From Candidatus Methanomethylophilaceae archaeon (GTDB lineage: Archaea > Thermoplasmatota > Thermoplasmata > Methanomassiliicoccales > Methanomethylophilaceae), in assembly GCA_007116915.1 (NCBI GenBank), contig SKHQ01000056.1, positions 1 to 6,079 of the forward strand: a DNA stretch of 6,079 bases. The letters are read 5' to 3'. Both the position numbers and the translations under genes were made by a program. Positions 1 to 5,998 of the stretch are shown piece by piece. Each line of letters starts with the position of its first letter. Position 1 is the stretch's first letter. The notes beneath the pieces are model-generated. The model was not told where the DNA came from. It searched no databases and saw only the letters and a program-made list of their open reading frames with translations.

Positions 1-1106
1 ACATAGGTGCCAGATTCCGTCTCGAGGAGGATTGTGAAACCCTCTTCGCTGACATCCTCCACTTCCACGGACACTATCTCCCTTTTGCGCACCAGGTCGG
101 CACGGCGGTGGGAGACACGGGATGGAGTTCTCTGGTCAATATGGAGTTTGGTCAATGATTTTGCTACCTCATTAACTCTTTCTTTATTAACTTTACCTTC
201 CGTGGTTACTATGGCACGGTAGGTCTTGCTCGGCGTGGCCTCCTTGATGGCGGCGACCTCCGCGCGCTGTGCCAGGCGGAGATCGAGGACCTGAACCAAC
301 TCCGAGCAGTTCACCTTGCGGTCGAGCTCGTCTAGGTCTATCTCCCGCAGACGCGGTTCCCGCAGTTCGATAATGAAAGGTCGGCCTGTCCCGAGCATGA
401 GGGCGTCGACGTCCTCCCTCCCCATCCCATGGAAGAGGTGCTCCTTGGCGTCAAGCATGTCCAGGGCAGGATTGCCGATCTCCTCCTGTACTGAATGTGA
501 ATACATCTTACCGGTGTTGTTACAACGCGGGCAGCCCTTCCCACGGCAGCCCCGACAGGGCCAGATGGTCTGCGGTATCTCCCGCGACAACTTGAGATAG
601 CGTCCGCGGATGAAAACCGGTGCAACATCCAACTCCACACTGGCGAACCTGGTGTCCAGAACGGCTACGACCTGGGGGCTCTTGAACTCCACCGCCCGGT
701 CGATCAGGGGCAGTGCTGCCTTACCTATCTCGCGGTTCAGTTCCGACTTGATGGGTTCGGCCAGCTCTCCTCCGACCTCTTCCCACATGGCCTTCTCACG
801 GTCGCTTATGTCCGGGTCCACCCGGCAACCGACGAGGAAATTGTCACTCTCCACGGTGAGTATGGCATCGGCGACCGCAGTCGCGAAACGGGGAACATGT
901 CGGAACACATCGTTGCACAGCCCACAGGGCGATGCCAAGTCTATGCCCAACATATCGGCGAGTTCCAATCCCCGCTCCTCGTTGGTCATACCGCTACCGG
1001 CCTTGGCCACGGTGCGTCCGAGGCAATGGGCGCAGAGCGATTTGCCTTTAGCCTTTTCCGCAATCTCGCGGACGGAATCATCGATCCATCTGTACATGAG
1101 GACCAT
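1..1106 (-). CDS. pus10: tRNA pseudouridine synthase Pus10 (C-terminus cut by window edge)
   Basis: Pus10 converts uridines 54 and 55 of the tRNA T-loop to pseudouridine in Archaea. I translated it by hand from the minus strand: 368 codons are open to the left edge with no stop. Visible marks, in order: a CxxC pair at C25/C28 (LCAHCLGR) and another at C61/C64, matching the zinc-binding pairs of the N-terminal domain; GMTNEERG at 39-46; a second Cys-rich segment at 184-195 (WPCRGC...GCPRCNNTGK); and the catalytic-domain signature GREDVDALMLGTGRPF at 229-244, whose acidic residues D232/D234 include the expected catalytic Asp. Family members are roughly 390-420 residues, so perhaps 30-50 C-terminal residues lie outside the window. 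The start is one base after the KH-gene stop (TGAGATG), suggesting translational coupling; an ATG three codons later (1095-1097) is possible. The gene is last of four in the visible operon. A locally AT-rich tract lies at about 141-210. Confidence 0.93.
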   Translation of the reverse strand, partial: MVLMYRWIDDSVREIAEKAKGKSLCAHCLGRTVAKAGSGMTNEERGLELADMLGIDLASPCGLCNDVFRHVPRFATAVADAILTVESDNFLVGCRVDPDISDREKAMWEEVGGELAEPIKSELNREIGKAALPLIDRAVEFKSPQVVAVLDTRFASVELDVAPVFIRGRYLKLSREIPQTIWPCRGCRGKGCPRCNNTGKMYSHSVQEEIGNPALDMLDAKEHLFHGMGREDVDALMLGTGRPFIIELREPRLREIDLDELDRKVNCSELVQVLDLRLAQRAEVAAIKEATPSKTYRAIVTTEGKVNKERVNEVAKSLTKLHIDQRTPSRVSHRRADLVRKREIVSVEVEDVSEEGFTILLETESGTY

Positions 1107-1107
1107 C

Positions 1108-1650
1108 TCAGATGTCGAAGCCCATCTCCGCGATGCGCAGGCGGGGGCGTTGTTTCTCCAGGTAGCGGTAGACGGTGGAATGCTCACTACCACGTAGCAG
1201 CATCTCCACCGCATGCTTGGCTACCGGCAGGGTTATCGAGTCGCCGATGAGGCTGACGCTGTTGCCGTATATCGACATGTAGGAGCCGGTGAGGTCCTCG
1301 ATGAGGGCCCGGGTCTTGCCCTCGCTGCCGATCAAACGGGACCTCACCCGGGCCAGCTGGTTACCCTTGCGGCCGGCGAACTCCTTAAGGTCCACCATTT
1401 CCAGGTACTCATCGTCCTGGAACAGTCGCATGGCGCGATCCGGTGAGAACCCGCGACCTATGGCGCGGATAACGTCGACGATCTTCAAAACCATCAGCGG
1501 GTCGGAGTCCTCGGTGTCATACACGATGACCTCGCCCTCACTGTCGATATTGATACTTATCCCTGAAATGGACTGCAGCTCTCGGCGAGTGTTGCCCTCG
1601 CTGCCGATTATGACCCCCACCCTCTCGCGGGGGATCCTTATGATTTTCAT
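1108..1650 (-). CDS. dim2: Dim2/Pno1-like KH-domain ribosome-assembly protein
   Basis: This 180-residue protein has two KH RNA-binding domains. The first covers about residues 2-62 with GxxG loop G16-S-E-G19; the second covers about 96-155 with loop G108-S-E-G111 followed by KTRALIEDLTG. Between them is GRGFSPDRAMRLF (65-77), and GSEHSTVYRYLE closes the protein near 154-165; both resemble archaeal Dim2/Pno1 proteins. Family knowledge: aDim2 binds near the 3' end of 16S rRNA, and its eukaryotic counterpart escorts the small subunit through late maturation. The gene overlaps the upstream RIO1 gene by four bases (ATGA), and a GGAG (1659-1662 on the plus strand) sits eight bases before its ATG. 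The length is typical. The neighbouring RIO1 kinase acts on the same particle in eukaryotes, which supports the call. No unusual residues were seen. Confidence 0.93.
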   Translation of the reverse strand: MKIIRIPRERVGVIIGSEGNTRRELQSISGISINIDSEGEVIVYDTEDSDPLMVLKIVDVIRAIGRGFSPDRAMRLFQDDEYLEMVDLKEFAGRKGNQLARVRSRLIGSEGKTRALIEDLTGSYMSIYGNSVSLIGDSITLPVAKHAVEMLLRGSEHSTVYRYLEKQRPRLRIAEMGFDI

Positions 1651-2423
1651 TGCTCTTTCTCCATTATGCTGTCGAGCAGCTCCTTATTGTCCTCAACCTT
1701 CGCACCGCGAAGGCGGAAGAAGCGGTTGACGTTCAGTATGTCTCGCTCCAATATCTCTTTGGCGTTGTAATGGTCGGATGTCATGGCCTGCCCGCAGTCT
1801 ATCATCACTGCGGTGCCTTCATGGTACAGGATGTTGTATTCCGAAAGGTCGCCATGGACCAGATGGGCATCCTGGTAGCCTTCAAAGAGGAAGCTCAGCA
1901 CCTCCTCATAGGTCTCCTGGATGTCATCGATGGCAGCATCCTTGAGTTTCGGGGAGGATACGCCGCCCTCGCCGATGAACTCCATCAGGAGGCAGTTCTT
2001 GTCATGGGCTATCGGCTCGGGGACGTTGACGCCCGCGTCCTGATAGCGTTGTAGGTTACGGTACTCCTTGCCCGTCCAGGCGTAGATGATCTTGCGGCGG
2101 TTGCCGCTCAGTCCACGGAAGCGCGGGTCGCCCTCGATGTATTTGGCGATGCACTTGAATGTGGAGTTGGTGGTACGGAATATCTTCAACGCCAACTCAT
2201 CACCTTCGGGTGAGTAGGCGAGGAAGACGTTGCCCTCCTTACCAGTGGATATGGGATATTCAACGGTATCGATGAGGTCGGAGGTCATCATGCCGTATAT
2301 CGTGAGGAGCGTCTGGCGGTCGAACACCTCGTCGATGACCTTGCGCTCCTCTCCGGTCTTGGAACTGCCACGGAGGGCATCGACCTTTCGTTCCAATAGG
2401 GAGTAAACGTCCTTCTGGGCCAT
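1647..2423 (-). CDS. rio1: RIO1-type atypical serine/threonine kinase/ATPase
   Basis: RIO1 is a small cytoplasmic atypical kinase/ATPase that drives a late step of small-subunit maturation in eukaryotes, with a similar role inferred in Archaea. Numbered from the ATG at 2423 (258 residues), the sequence shows the RIO1 nucleotide loop STGKEG (59-64), the ATP-contacting lysine in LALKIF (K80), the flexible-loop segment YIEGDPRFRG (96-105), the catalytic loop LVHGDLSEYNIL with D192 and N197, and the metal-binding aspartate of MIDCGQAM (D209). All expected catalytic residues are present and the length is normal. A GTG directly precedes the ATG (GTGATG). I prefer the ATG because the GGAG at 2430-2433 is then six bases upstream rather than three. 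The gene begins 13 bases after the aIF1A stop and overlaps the KH gene by four bases, so it should be co-transcribed and translationally coupled. Confidence 0.95.
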   Translation of the reverse strand: MAQKDVYSLLERKVDALRGSSKTGEERKVIDEVFDRQTLLTIYGMMTSDLIDTVEYPISTGKEGNVFLAYSPEGDELALKIFRTTNSTFKCIAKYIEGDPRFRGLSGNRRKIIYAWTGKEYRNLQRYQDAGVNVPEPIAHDKNCLLMEFIGEGGVSSPKLKDAAIDDIQETYEEVLSFLFEGYQDAHLVHGDLSEYNILYHEGTAVMIDCGQAMTSDHYNAKEILERDILNVNRFFRLRGAKVEDNKELLDSIMEKEQ

Positions 2424-2429
2424 CACGAG

Positions 2430-2433
2430 CTCC
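2430..2433 (-). promoter_or_regulatory. Ribosome binding site deciding the RIO1 start
   Basis: GGAG on the minus strand lies six bases before the ATG at 2423 and only three before the in-frame GTG at 2426, favouring the ATG. The motif follows immediately after the aIF1A stop codon (2437-2439). Confidence 0.6.
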
Positions 2434-2436
2434 GGA

Positions 2437-2760
2437 TCAGAAGACGTCCAGGTTCTTGGGGATCTTATTCCTTCTGCTAAGGTTGCTCGCCTGGGTCTTG
2501 GTGTAGCGGAATCTGATGTCGCATTTGTCAGGTTGGAAGTCCCAAACGCTGACTATGAGGAGGTCCCCTTCCCTGATCCACATGCGTTTCCGTATCTTGC
2601 CCGGTATCCTGCCCATGCGGGATACTCCATCCTCACACATTACTTTGATGCGGGAGGCCCCCAAGAGCTGATCGGCAACGCCGAAAATCTCTGCGTCCTT
2701 GATGTTGGGCAGACGGACGCGTGAGGTATCTTCCTCCGTGTTTTGATAGTATGCACTCAA
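2437..2760 (-). CDS. eif1a: Translation initiation factor aIF1A
   Basis: aIF1A binds the A site of the 30S subunit and helps select the start codon; it is the archaeal counterpart of eIF1A and bacterial IF1. The 107-residue protein carries the family core RVRLPNIKDAEIFGVADQLL (residues 14-33), then MGRIPGKIRKRMWIREGD (49-66), and VSVWDFQPDKCDIRFRYT (71-88) of the S1/OB fold, followed by a basic tail. The length is typical. The start is a TTG at 2758-2760. It is well supported: a strong GGAGGA lies five bases upstream, and the codon directly before the TTG is an in-frame TAA, so no start further upstream is possible; no ATG or GTG occurs before the conserved core. It heads the minus-strand run with RIO1, Dim2 and Pus10. 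The weak start codon could limit its output relative to mRNA level, which is inference. Confidence 0.96.
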   Translation of the reverse strand: MSAYYQNTEEDTSRVRLPNIKDAEIFGVADQLLGASRIKVMCEDGVSRMGRIPGKIRKRMWIREGDLLIVSVWDFQPDKCDIRFRYTKTQASNLSRRNKIPKNLDVF

Positions 2761-2765
2761 TTAAG

Positions 2766-2771
2766 TCCTCC
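2766..2771 (-). promoter_or_regulatory. Strong ribosome binding site for the TTG start of aIF1A
   Basis: GGAGGA on the minus strand is followed by five bases and the TTG start at 2760. Its position and strength, together with the TAA at 2761-2763, fix the start of aIF1A despite the non-ATG codon. Confidence 0.8.
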
Positions 2772-2795
2772 GATGTTTGTTTGGATACATTGACC

Positions 2796-2806
2796 ATATA
2801 TTAAAG
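2796..2806 (-). promoter_or_regulatory. TATA-like box of the aIF1A-RIO1-Dim2-Pus10 operon
   Basis: On the minus strand the sequence reads CTTTAATATAT, close to the archaeal box A. A start site about 25 bases downstream would fall near 2776, giving a short leader of about 15 bases that still includes the GGAGGA ribosome binding site. This is the only AT-rich block close to the gene on this side. No internal promoter is obvious within the operon. Confidence 0.6.
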
Positions 2807-2810
2807 GATT

Positions 2811-2887
2811 GGGTGGCGGTCAATCAAGTGGTCAGATTTCAACACGTCTGATTCAGAATCCACTCCGACAGGTTGTCAGAGCCACCC
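2811..2887. repeat. Cluster of short inverted repeats between divergent genes
   Basis: GGGTGGC at 2811-2817 is matched by its exact reverse complement GCCACCC at 2881-2887. Inside this pair lie TCAGA at 2832-2836, TCTGA-T-TCAGA at 2847-2857, the overlapping perfect palindrome GATTC-A-GAATC at 2850-2860, GACA-ggt-TGTC at 2868-2878, and another TCAGA at 2876-2880. The cluster abuts the upstream side of the aIF1A TATA-like box. It could be an operator region for one or both divergent genes. Short repeats arise easily by chance, so function is uncertain. Confidence 0.35.
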
Positions 2888-2966
2888 TGAGATTCACGAT
2901 ATCCGTTCGGTTGCGGATTGTTTTCCCCGGTGCCGAATCAAAAAGGACAACGGTCTCGGATACGGA

Positions 2967-2990
2967 TTTTAACAAATAAAACATAATAAA
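2967..2990 (+). promoter_or_regulatory. AT-rich probable promoter of the histidine kinase gene
   Basis: This stretch (TTTTAACAAATAAAACATAA and on to 2990) is the only strongly AT-rich block ahead of the kinase. It contains several overlapping box A-like sequences, so the exact TATA element cannot be assigned. A start site about 25 bases downstream would fall between about 3000 and 3013. No Shine-Dalgarno motif lies before the GTG, which suggests a leaderless or very short-leader transcript. Confidence 0.5.
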
Positions 2991-3012
2991 CCATGAAAAC
3001 CAAACTCACACC

Positions 3013-4806
3013 GTGCTAGATGAAGAAAGACCACTCCAGCGTTTTGCACGGACCGGATTGGTGGTCGAGGCGGACCGGGTGAAGGCCTCCGCTCTAGTGC
3101 AACTCCTACAGGAGGCCGGGTTGTCAAGGGTGGAATCCTTCGATTCTATTGAACAGGCAGCGCACTCACTGTCGGATGAGAGGCTCAGGGCGGTATTGGT
3201 CGGGACCGCTGTGAACCAACCGGAAAAGGTCGTTGAGGAATCCCCTCTGCTCTTGCGCAGATTCTCAGTATTCCTGGCCACGGAACGACCGTCCAAGGGG
3301 CAGTGCCCAAAGGGCTTCGACGGTTCTATCCACTTAGACGGGTCCCCCGACGCATGGGGCCGTTCCTTGCAGGTGATCCGCAGGGCATTGGAGGACAGGG
3401 ATGCACTTGCGGACATACTCGCTCGGGAATATGACCTCCGCTCGATAGCCGACTCCACCCATGACGTCATGTTCACATTGGATGTGGAACAGAGGCACAC
3501 CTGCATCTACGGTGCCTGGTTAAAGAACACGGATGGAGGGAAGGACAGGTTTTTGGGCAAGACCTCACGGGAGGTTCTGGGGGAAGAGGCGTCCAGGGTC
3601 CATGAGGAGAACAACATCAAAGCCCTGGGCGGCGAGACGGTGTCATACGAATGGCAGGTTCCCACGGAACAAGGCTTCCGACATTACATGACCTCCCTGT
3701 CCCCGATAACTTCGGAAGGCAGGGTGAGAGGCATAGCCGGCATCGCCCGGGACATCACCGACCGCATCGCTGCCGAGGAAGCCCTGCGGCGCAGCGAGGA
3801 GAGCATACGTACCCTTCTCGACCTCTCCCCCTTCTCGGTGATCGTCCACGACATGAAGACGATGGATGTGGTCTATGCGAACACCAATGCCATAGTGGAA
3901 AGCGGTTTCTCATCGATGGAGGAGATGCAGGAGCTTGGCTTGGAATGGGCCGATCCCCCCTACTCGGCGGCCGATGCCCGCGACAAGGCGATTGCCGCAA
4001 TGGAGGAAGGGCCGCAGACATTCCAATGGGTCTCCGCCTCCACGGACGGTTCCCGATATTGGGAGCAGATATCACTGATGGTACTGCCGTTCATGGGGGA
4101 GGACAGGATTCTGGCGGTTTCAGTGAACATCGATGAGATCAAGCGCATGGAGATGTCGCTGAGATTGACCAACAAGAAGATACAGCTACTGTCCAGCCTC
4201 ATACGCCATGATGTGATGAACAAGATCACCGCCTTGCGTGGCTTCACCGAACTGGCAATCGATTCTTGCGACTGTGAATCCCTGCCCCTGCTCGAGAGGG
4301 CGGAACAATCCGCCATCGCCATCCAGAAGGACATAGACTTCATGCGTGAGTACGACAAGTTGGGAAATGACGTCCCCCAGTGGCAGAAGGTGCGGTTCTC
4401 CGTGTCATCGGCCACGGTGGTGGGCGTGACGGTACTGAGGGAGATCAACGGCCTCGAGGTTTACGCCGATATGATGTTCAGCCGTGCCTTCGAGAACCTC
4501 CTCGACAACAGCATCCGTCACGGTGGCACGGTCAGCGTCATCCGTGTGAGCGGACATCAGGACGGCGATGATTTCATCATCGTATGGGAGGATGACGGCA
4601 TAGGGATCCCCGCTGCGGACAAGGAGAGGATATTCTCTCGCGGGTTCGGCAAAAACACCGGTTTCGGTCTCTTCCTGACTCGGCACATCCTATCATTGAC
4701 AGGCATGGAGATATATGAGGAGGGTGAAGAGGGCCAGGGAGCCCGGTTCGTCATCCGCGTACCGAAGGGCATGTGGCGGATCAAAGGGAATGAGACGGTC
4801 CGCTAG
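3013..4806 (+). CDS. Cytoplasmic PAS sensor histidine kinase with a degenerate receiver-like N-terminus
   Basis: This 597-residue protein looks like a soluble sensor kinase; I see no membrane segment or signal peptide. Residues 13-127 resemble a response-regulator receiver (TGLVVEADRVKASALVQLL, then FDSIEQAAHSL), but the strand that should carry the phospho-acceptor Asp reads RAVLVGTA, and the expected C-terminal Lys is not evident. Two PAS domains follow (about 138-249 and 262-377); the first ends in GIARDITDRIAAEEAL, typical of a PAS C-terminal junction. The H-box is LIRHDVMNKITALRGF with H399 as likely phosphorylation site, an HDxxN form common in archaeal kinases. The ATPase domain has N-box FENLLDNSIRHG (493-504), DDGIGIP (527-533) and FGKNTGFGLFL (545-555). 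The GTG is the first possible start after an in-frame TAA at 2977. No response-regulator gene is visible nearby, so partner and signal are unknown. The gene diverges from aIF1A. Confidence 0.92.
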   Translation: MLDEERPLQRFARTGLVVEADRVKASALVQLLQEAGLSRVESFDSIEQAAHSLSDERLRAVLVGTAVNQPEKVVEESPLLLRRFSVFLATERPSKGQCPKGFDGSIHLDGSPDAWGRSLQVIRRALEDRDALADILAREYDLRSIADSTHDVMFTLDVEQRHTCIYGAWLKNTDGGKDRFLGKTSREVLGEEASRVHEENNIKALGGETVSYEWQVPTEQGFRHYMTSLSPITSEGRVRGIAGIARDITDRIAAEEALRRSEESIRTLLDLSPFSVIVHDMKTMDVVYANTNAIVESGFSSMEEMQELGLEWADPPYSAADARDKAIAAMEEGPQTFQWVSASTDGSRYWEQISLMVLPFMGEDRILAVSVNIDEIKRMEMSLRLTNKKIQLLSSLIRHDVMNKITALRGFTELAIDSCDCESLPLLERAEQSAIAIQKDIDFMREYDKLGNDVPQWQKVRFSVSSATVVGVTVLREINGLEVYADMMFSRAFENLLDNSIRHGGTVSVIRVSGHQDGDDFIIVWEDDGIGIPAADKERIFSRGFGKNTGFGLFLTRHILSLTGMEIYEEGEEGQGARFVIRVPKGMWRIKGNETVR

Positions 4807-4821
4807 CCGCCGTCGGTTGAG

Positions 4822-4832
4822 AAATATTTATA
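4822..4832 (+). promoter_or_regulatory. TATA-like box of gcvT
   Basis: AAATATTTATA is preceded by GAG (a purine-rich, BRE-like flank) and centred about 30 bases before the gcvT ATG. A start site some 25 bases downstream gives a leader of only a few bases. No ribosome binding motif lies before the ATG, consistent with near-leaderless translation and with gcvT being transcribed separately from the kinase. Confidence 0.7.
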
Positions 4833-4856
4833 GAGACAAGCCTTCCGTCTTTCGTT

Positions 4857-5954
4857 ATGAACCCGTCACGGACTGCGCTTTATCAGCAGCATGTGTCCGC
4901 AGGGGCCAAGATGGTACCCTTCGCGGGCTGGGAGATGCCTATACTCTACGCCGGTATCGTTGAGGAGCACCGCCGTGTCCGTACCCGTGCCGGGATCTTC
5001 GACGTCTCCCACATGGGGAACCTGCTGATATCCGGTACCGGTGCCAAGGCCCTGTTGGACAAGATACTGACCAACGACATCTCGTTGGCAAGAGAAGGCA
5101 AAGGCATCTACTCTCACATACTCGATAGCGACGGCAGCATAATCGACGACACCATAGTCTACAACCTCGGTGAGTGTTTCCTGATGGTGCCCAATGCCGC
5201 AACCAAGGACCGGGTGTTGGAATGGATGCGGTCCCATGCCGAGGACGCCGAGGTCTTGGACCTCTCTTCGGAGCTGGCGTGCATAGCTGTGCAGGGGCCC
5301 TGTGCCGAGGAGGTCATGAAGCCTTTGGCGGACCTCTCGGAGTTGAAGAGATTCCATATCGTCCAGATGTCCCTACCGCTTGAGCATTCTACACTACCGT
5401 CGCCGTTCCCGTCACAGGATGGTATGAACTGCCTCATCGCCAGGACCGGCTACACCGGCGAGGATGGATTCGAGATGATCGTGTCCAACGCTGCCGCACC
5501 GGCATTGTGGAACAAGCTCCTCGAAGATGAACGGGTCGCAGCAGTGGGACTCGGCGCCCGGGACACTCTGCGTCTGGAGAAGGGCATGCTACTGTCAGGG
5601 ACGGATTTCGACGGCTCGCAGACCTCATTGCAGACCGGTCCGCCTTGGGTGGTGAAGTTCGACCACGATTTCATCGGACGCGATGCATTGGAGTCCCAAT
5701 CCCGCAACGGTGATTTTCCGGTTCTAGCCGGCTTGGTGATGGATCAGAAGGGCGTGCCCCGCCACGGTTACCCAGTCGTATCCGCCGGTGAGGAGGTCGG
5801 AGTGGTCACATCCGGTACGATGTCCCCCATGCTGGAGAAGGGCATAGCCTTGGCATATCTGCCACAGTCCCTGTCCGCCCCCGGGACGGAGCTGGACATC
5901 GTCATACGCGACCGTCCCTATCCGGCGACGGTGATCCGACTGCCTTTCCTCTGA
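4857..5954 (+). CDS. gcvT: Glycine cleavage system T-protein (aminomethyltransferase)
   Basis: GcvT releases ammonia from the aminomethyl-lipoyl H-protein and transfers the one-carbon unit to tetrahydrofolate, giving methylene-folate. The 365-residue length is normal. Visible motifs: PFAGWEMPILYAGIVEEH (21-38), AGIFDVSHMG (45-54), GSIIDDTIVYNLGECFLMVP (93-112) with the D97/D98 pair that includes the expected catalytic Asp, ARTGYTGEDGFE (195-206) of the folate-binding region, GLGARDTLRLEKGM (231-244), and WVVKFDHDFIGRDALE (264-279), followed by the C-terminal barrel domain. The segment before this last motif reads TSLQTGPPW, where many family members have forms like TPLEAGLGW. The ATG sits 50 bases after the kinase stop, behind its own TATA-like box. 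No gcvH, gcvP or lipoylation gene is in the window, so partners must be elsewhere if it acts in glycine cleavage. A related folate-dependent methyltransferase is the main alternative, but the motifs favour GcvT. Confidence 0.93.
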   Translation: MNPSRTALYQQHVSAGAKMVPFAGWEMPILYAGIVEEHRRVRTRAGIFDVSHMGNLLISGTGAKALLDKILTNDISLAREGKGIYSHILDSDGSIIDDTIVYNLGECFLMVPNAATKDRVLEWMRSHAEDAEVLDLSSELACIAVQGPCAEEVMKPLADLSELKRFHIVQMSLPLEHSTLPSPFPSQDGMNCLIARTGYTGEDGFEMIVSNAAAPALWNKLLEDERVAAVGLGARDTLRLEKGMLLSGTDFDGSQTSLQTGPPWVVKFDHDFIGRDALESQSRNGDFPVLAGLVMDQKGVPRHGYPVVSAGEEVGVVTSGTMSPMLEKGIALAYLPQSLSAPGTELDIVIRDRPYPATVIRLPFL

Positions 5955-5965
5955 AGCCTGGAAAA

Positions 5966-5976
5966 CTTTTTAAACG
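5966..5976 (+). promoter_or_regulatory. TATA-like box for tRNA-Glu, overlapping an oligo-T stretch after gcvT
   Basis: CTTTTTAAAC (5967-5976) is centred about 28 bases before the first base of the tRNA, as expected for an archaeal tRNA promoter. The five Ts at 5967-5971 begin 12 bases after the gcvT stop and could also help terminate gcvT transcription, since archaeal terminators are often simple T-runs. The terminator role is inference. Confidence 0.6.
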
Positions 5977-5998
5977 AAATGCATAATCAACGGGGTAC

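Noticed and set aside
610..1197. 195-codon plus-strand open frame
   Set aside because: It lies antisense to Pus10, whose conserved motifs are unmistakable on the minus strand; the plus-strand translation is Ser/Arg-rich low-complexity with no recognisable domain.
2811..3012. Possible small RNA (C/D box or structured leader) in the intergenic region
   Set aside because: I looked on both strands for paired C (RTGATGA) and D (CTGA) boxes and for a long stem. Only isolated CTGA and short stems were found, which is not enough to call an RNA gene.
3006..3506. 166-codon minus-strand open frame
   Set aside because: It is antisense to the kinase N-terminus, has a Ser-rich shadow composition, and no promoter or ribosome binding site supports it.
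3651..4136. 161-codon plus-strand frame within the kinase gene
   Set aside because: It is an out-of-frame shadow of the PAS domains, rich in His/Gly/Arg, with no start signal.
4807..4856. Transcription terminator between the kinase gene and gcvT
   Set aside because: There is no hairpin and no T-run of useful length in these 50 bases; the AT-rich block is better explained as the gcvT promoter.
4866..5357. 163-codon minus-strand open frame
   Set aside because: It is antisense to the well-conserved first half of GcvT; its composition mirrors GcvT codons and no domain is recognisable.
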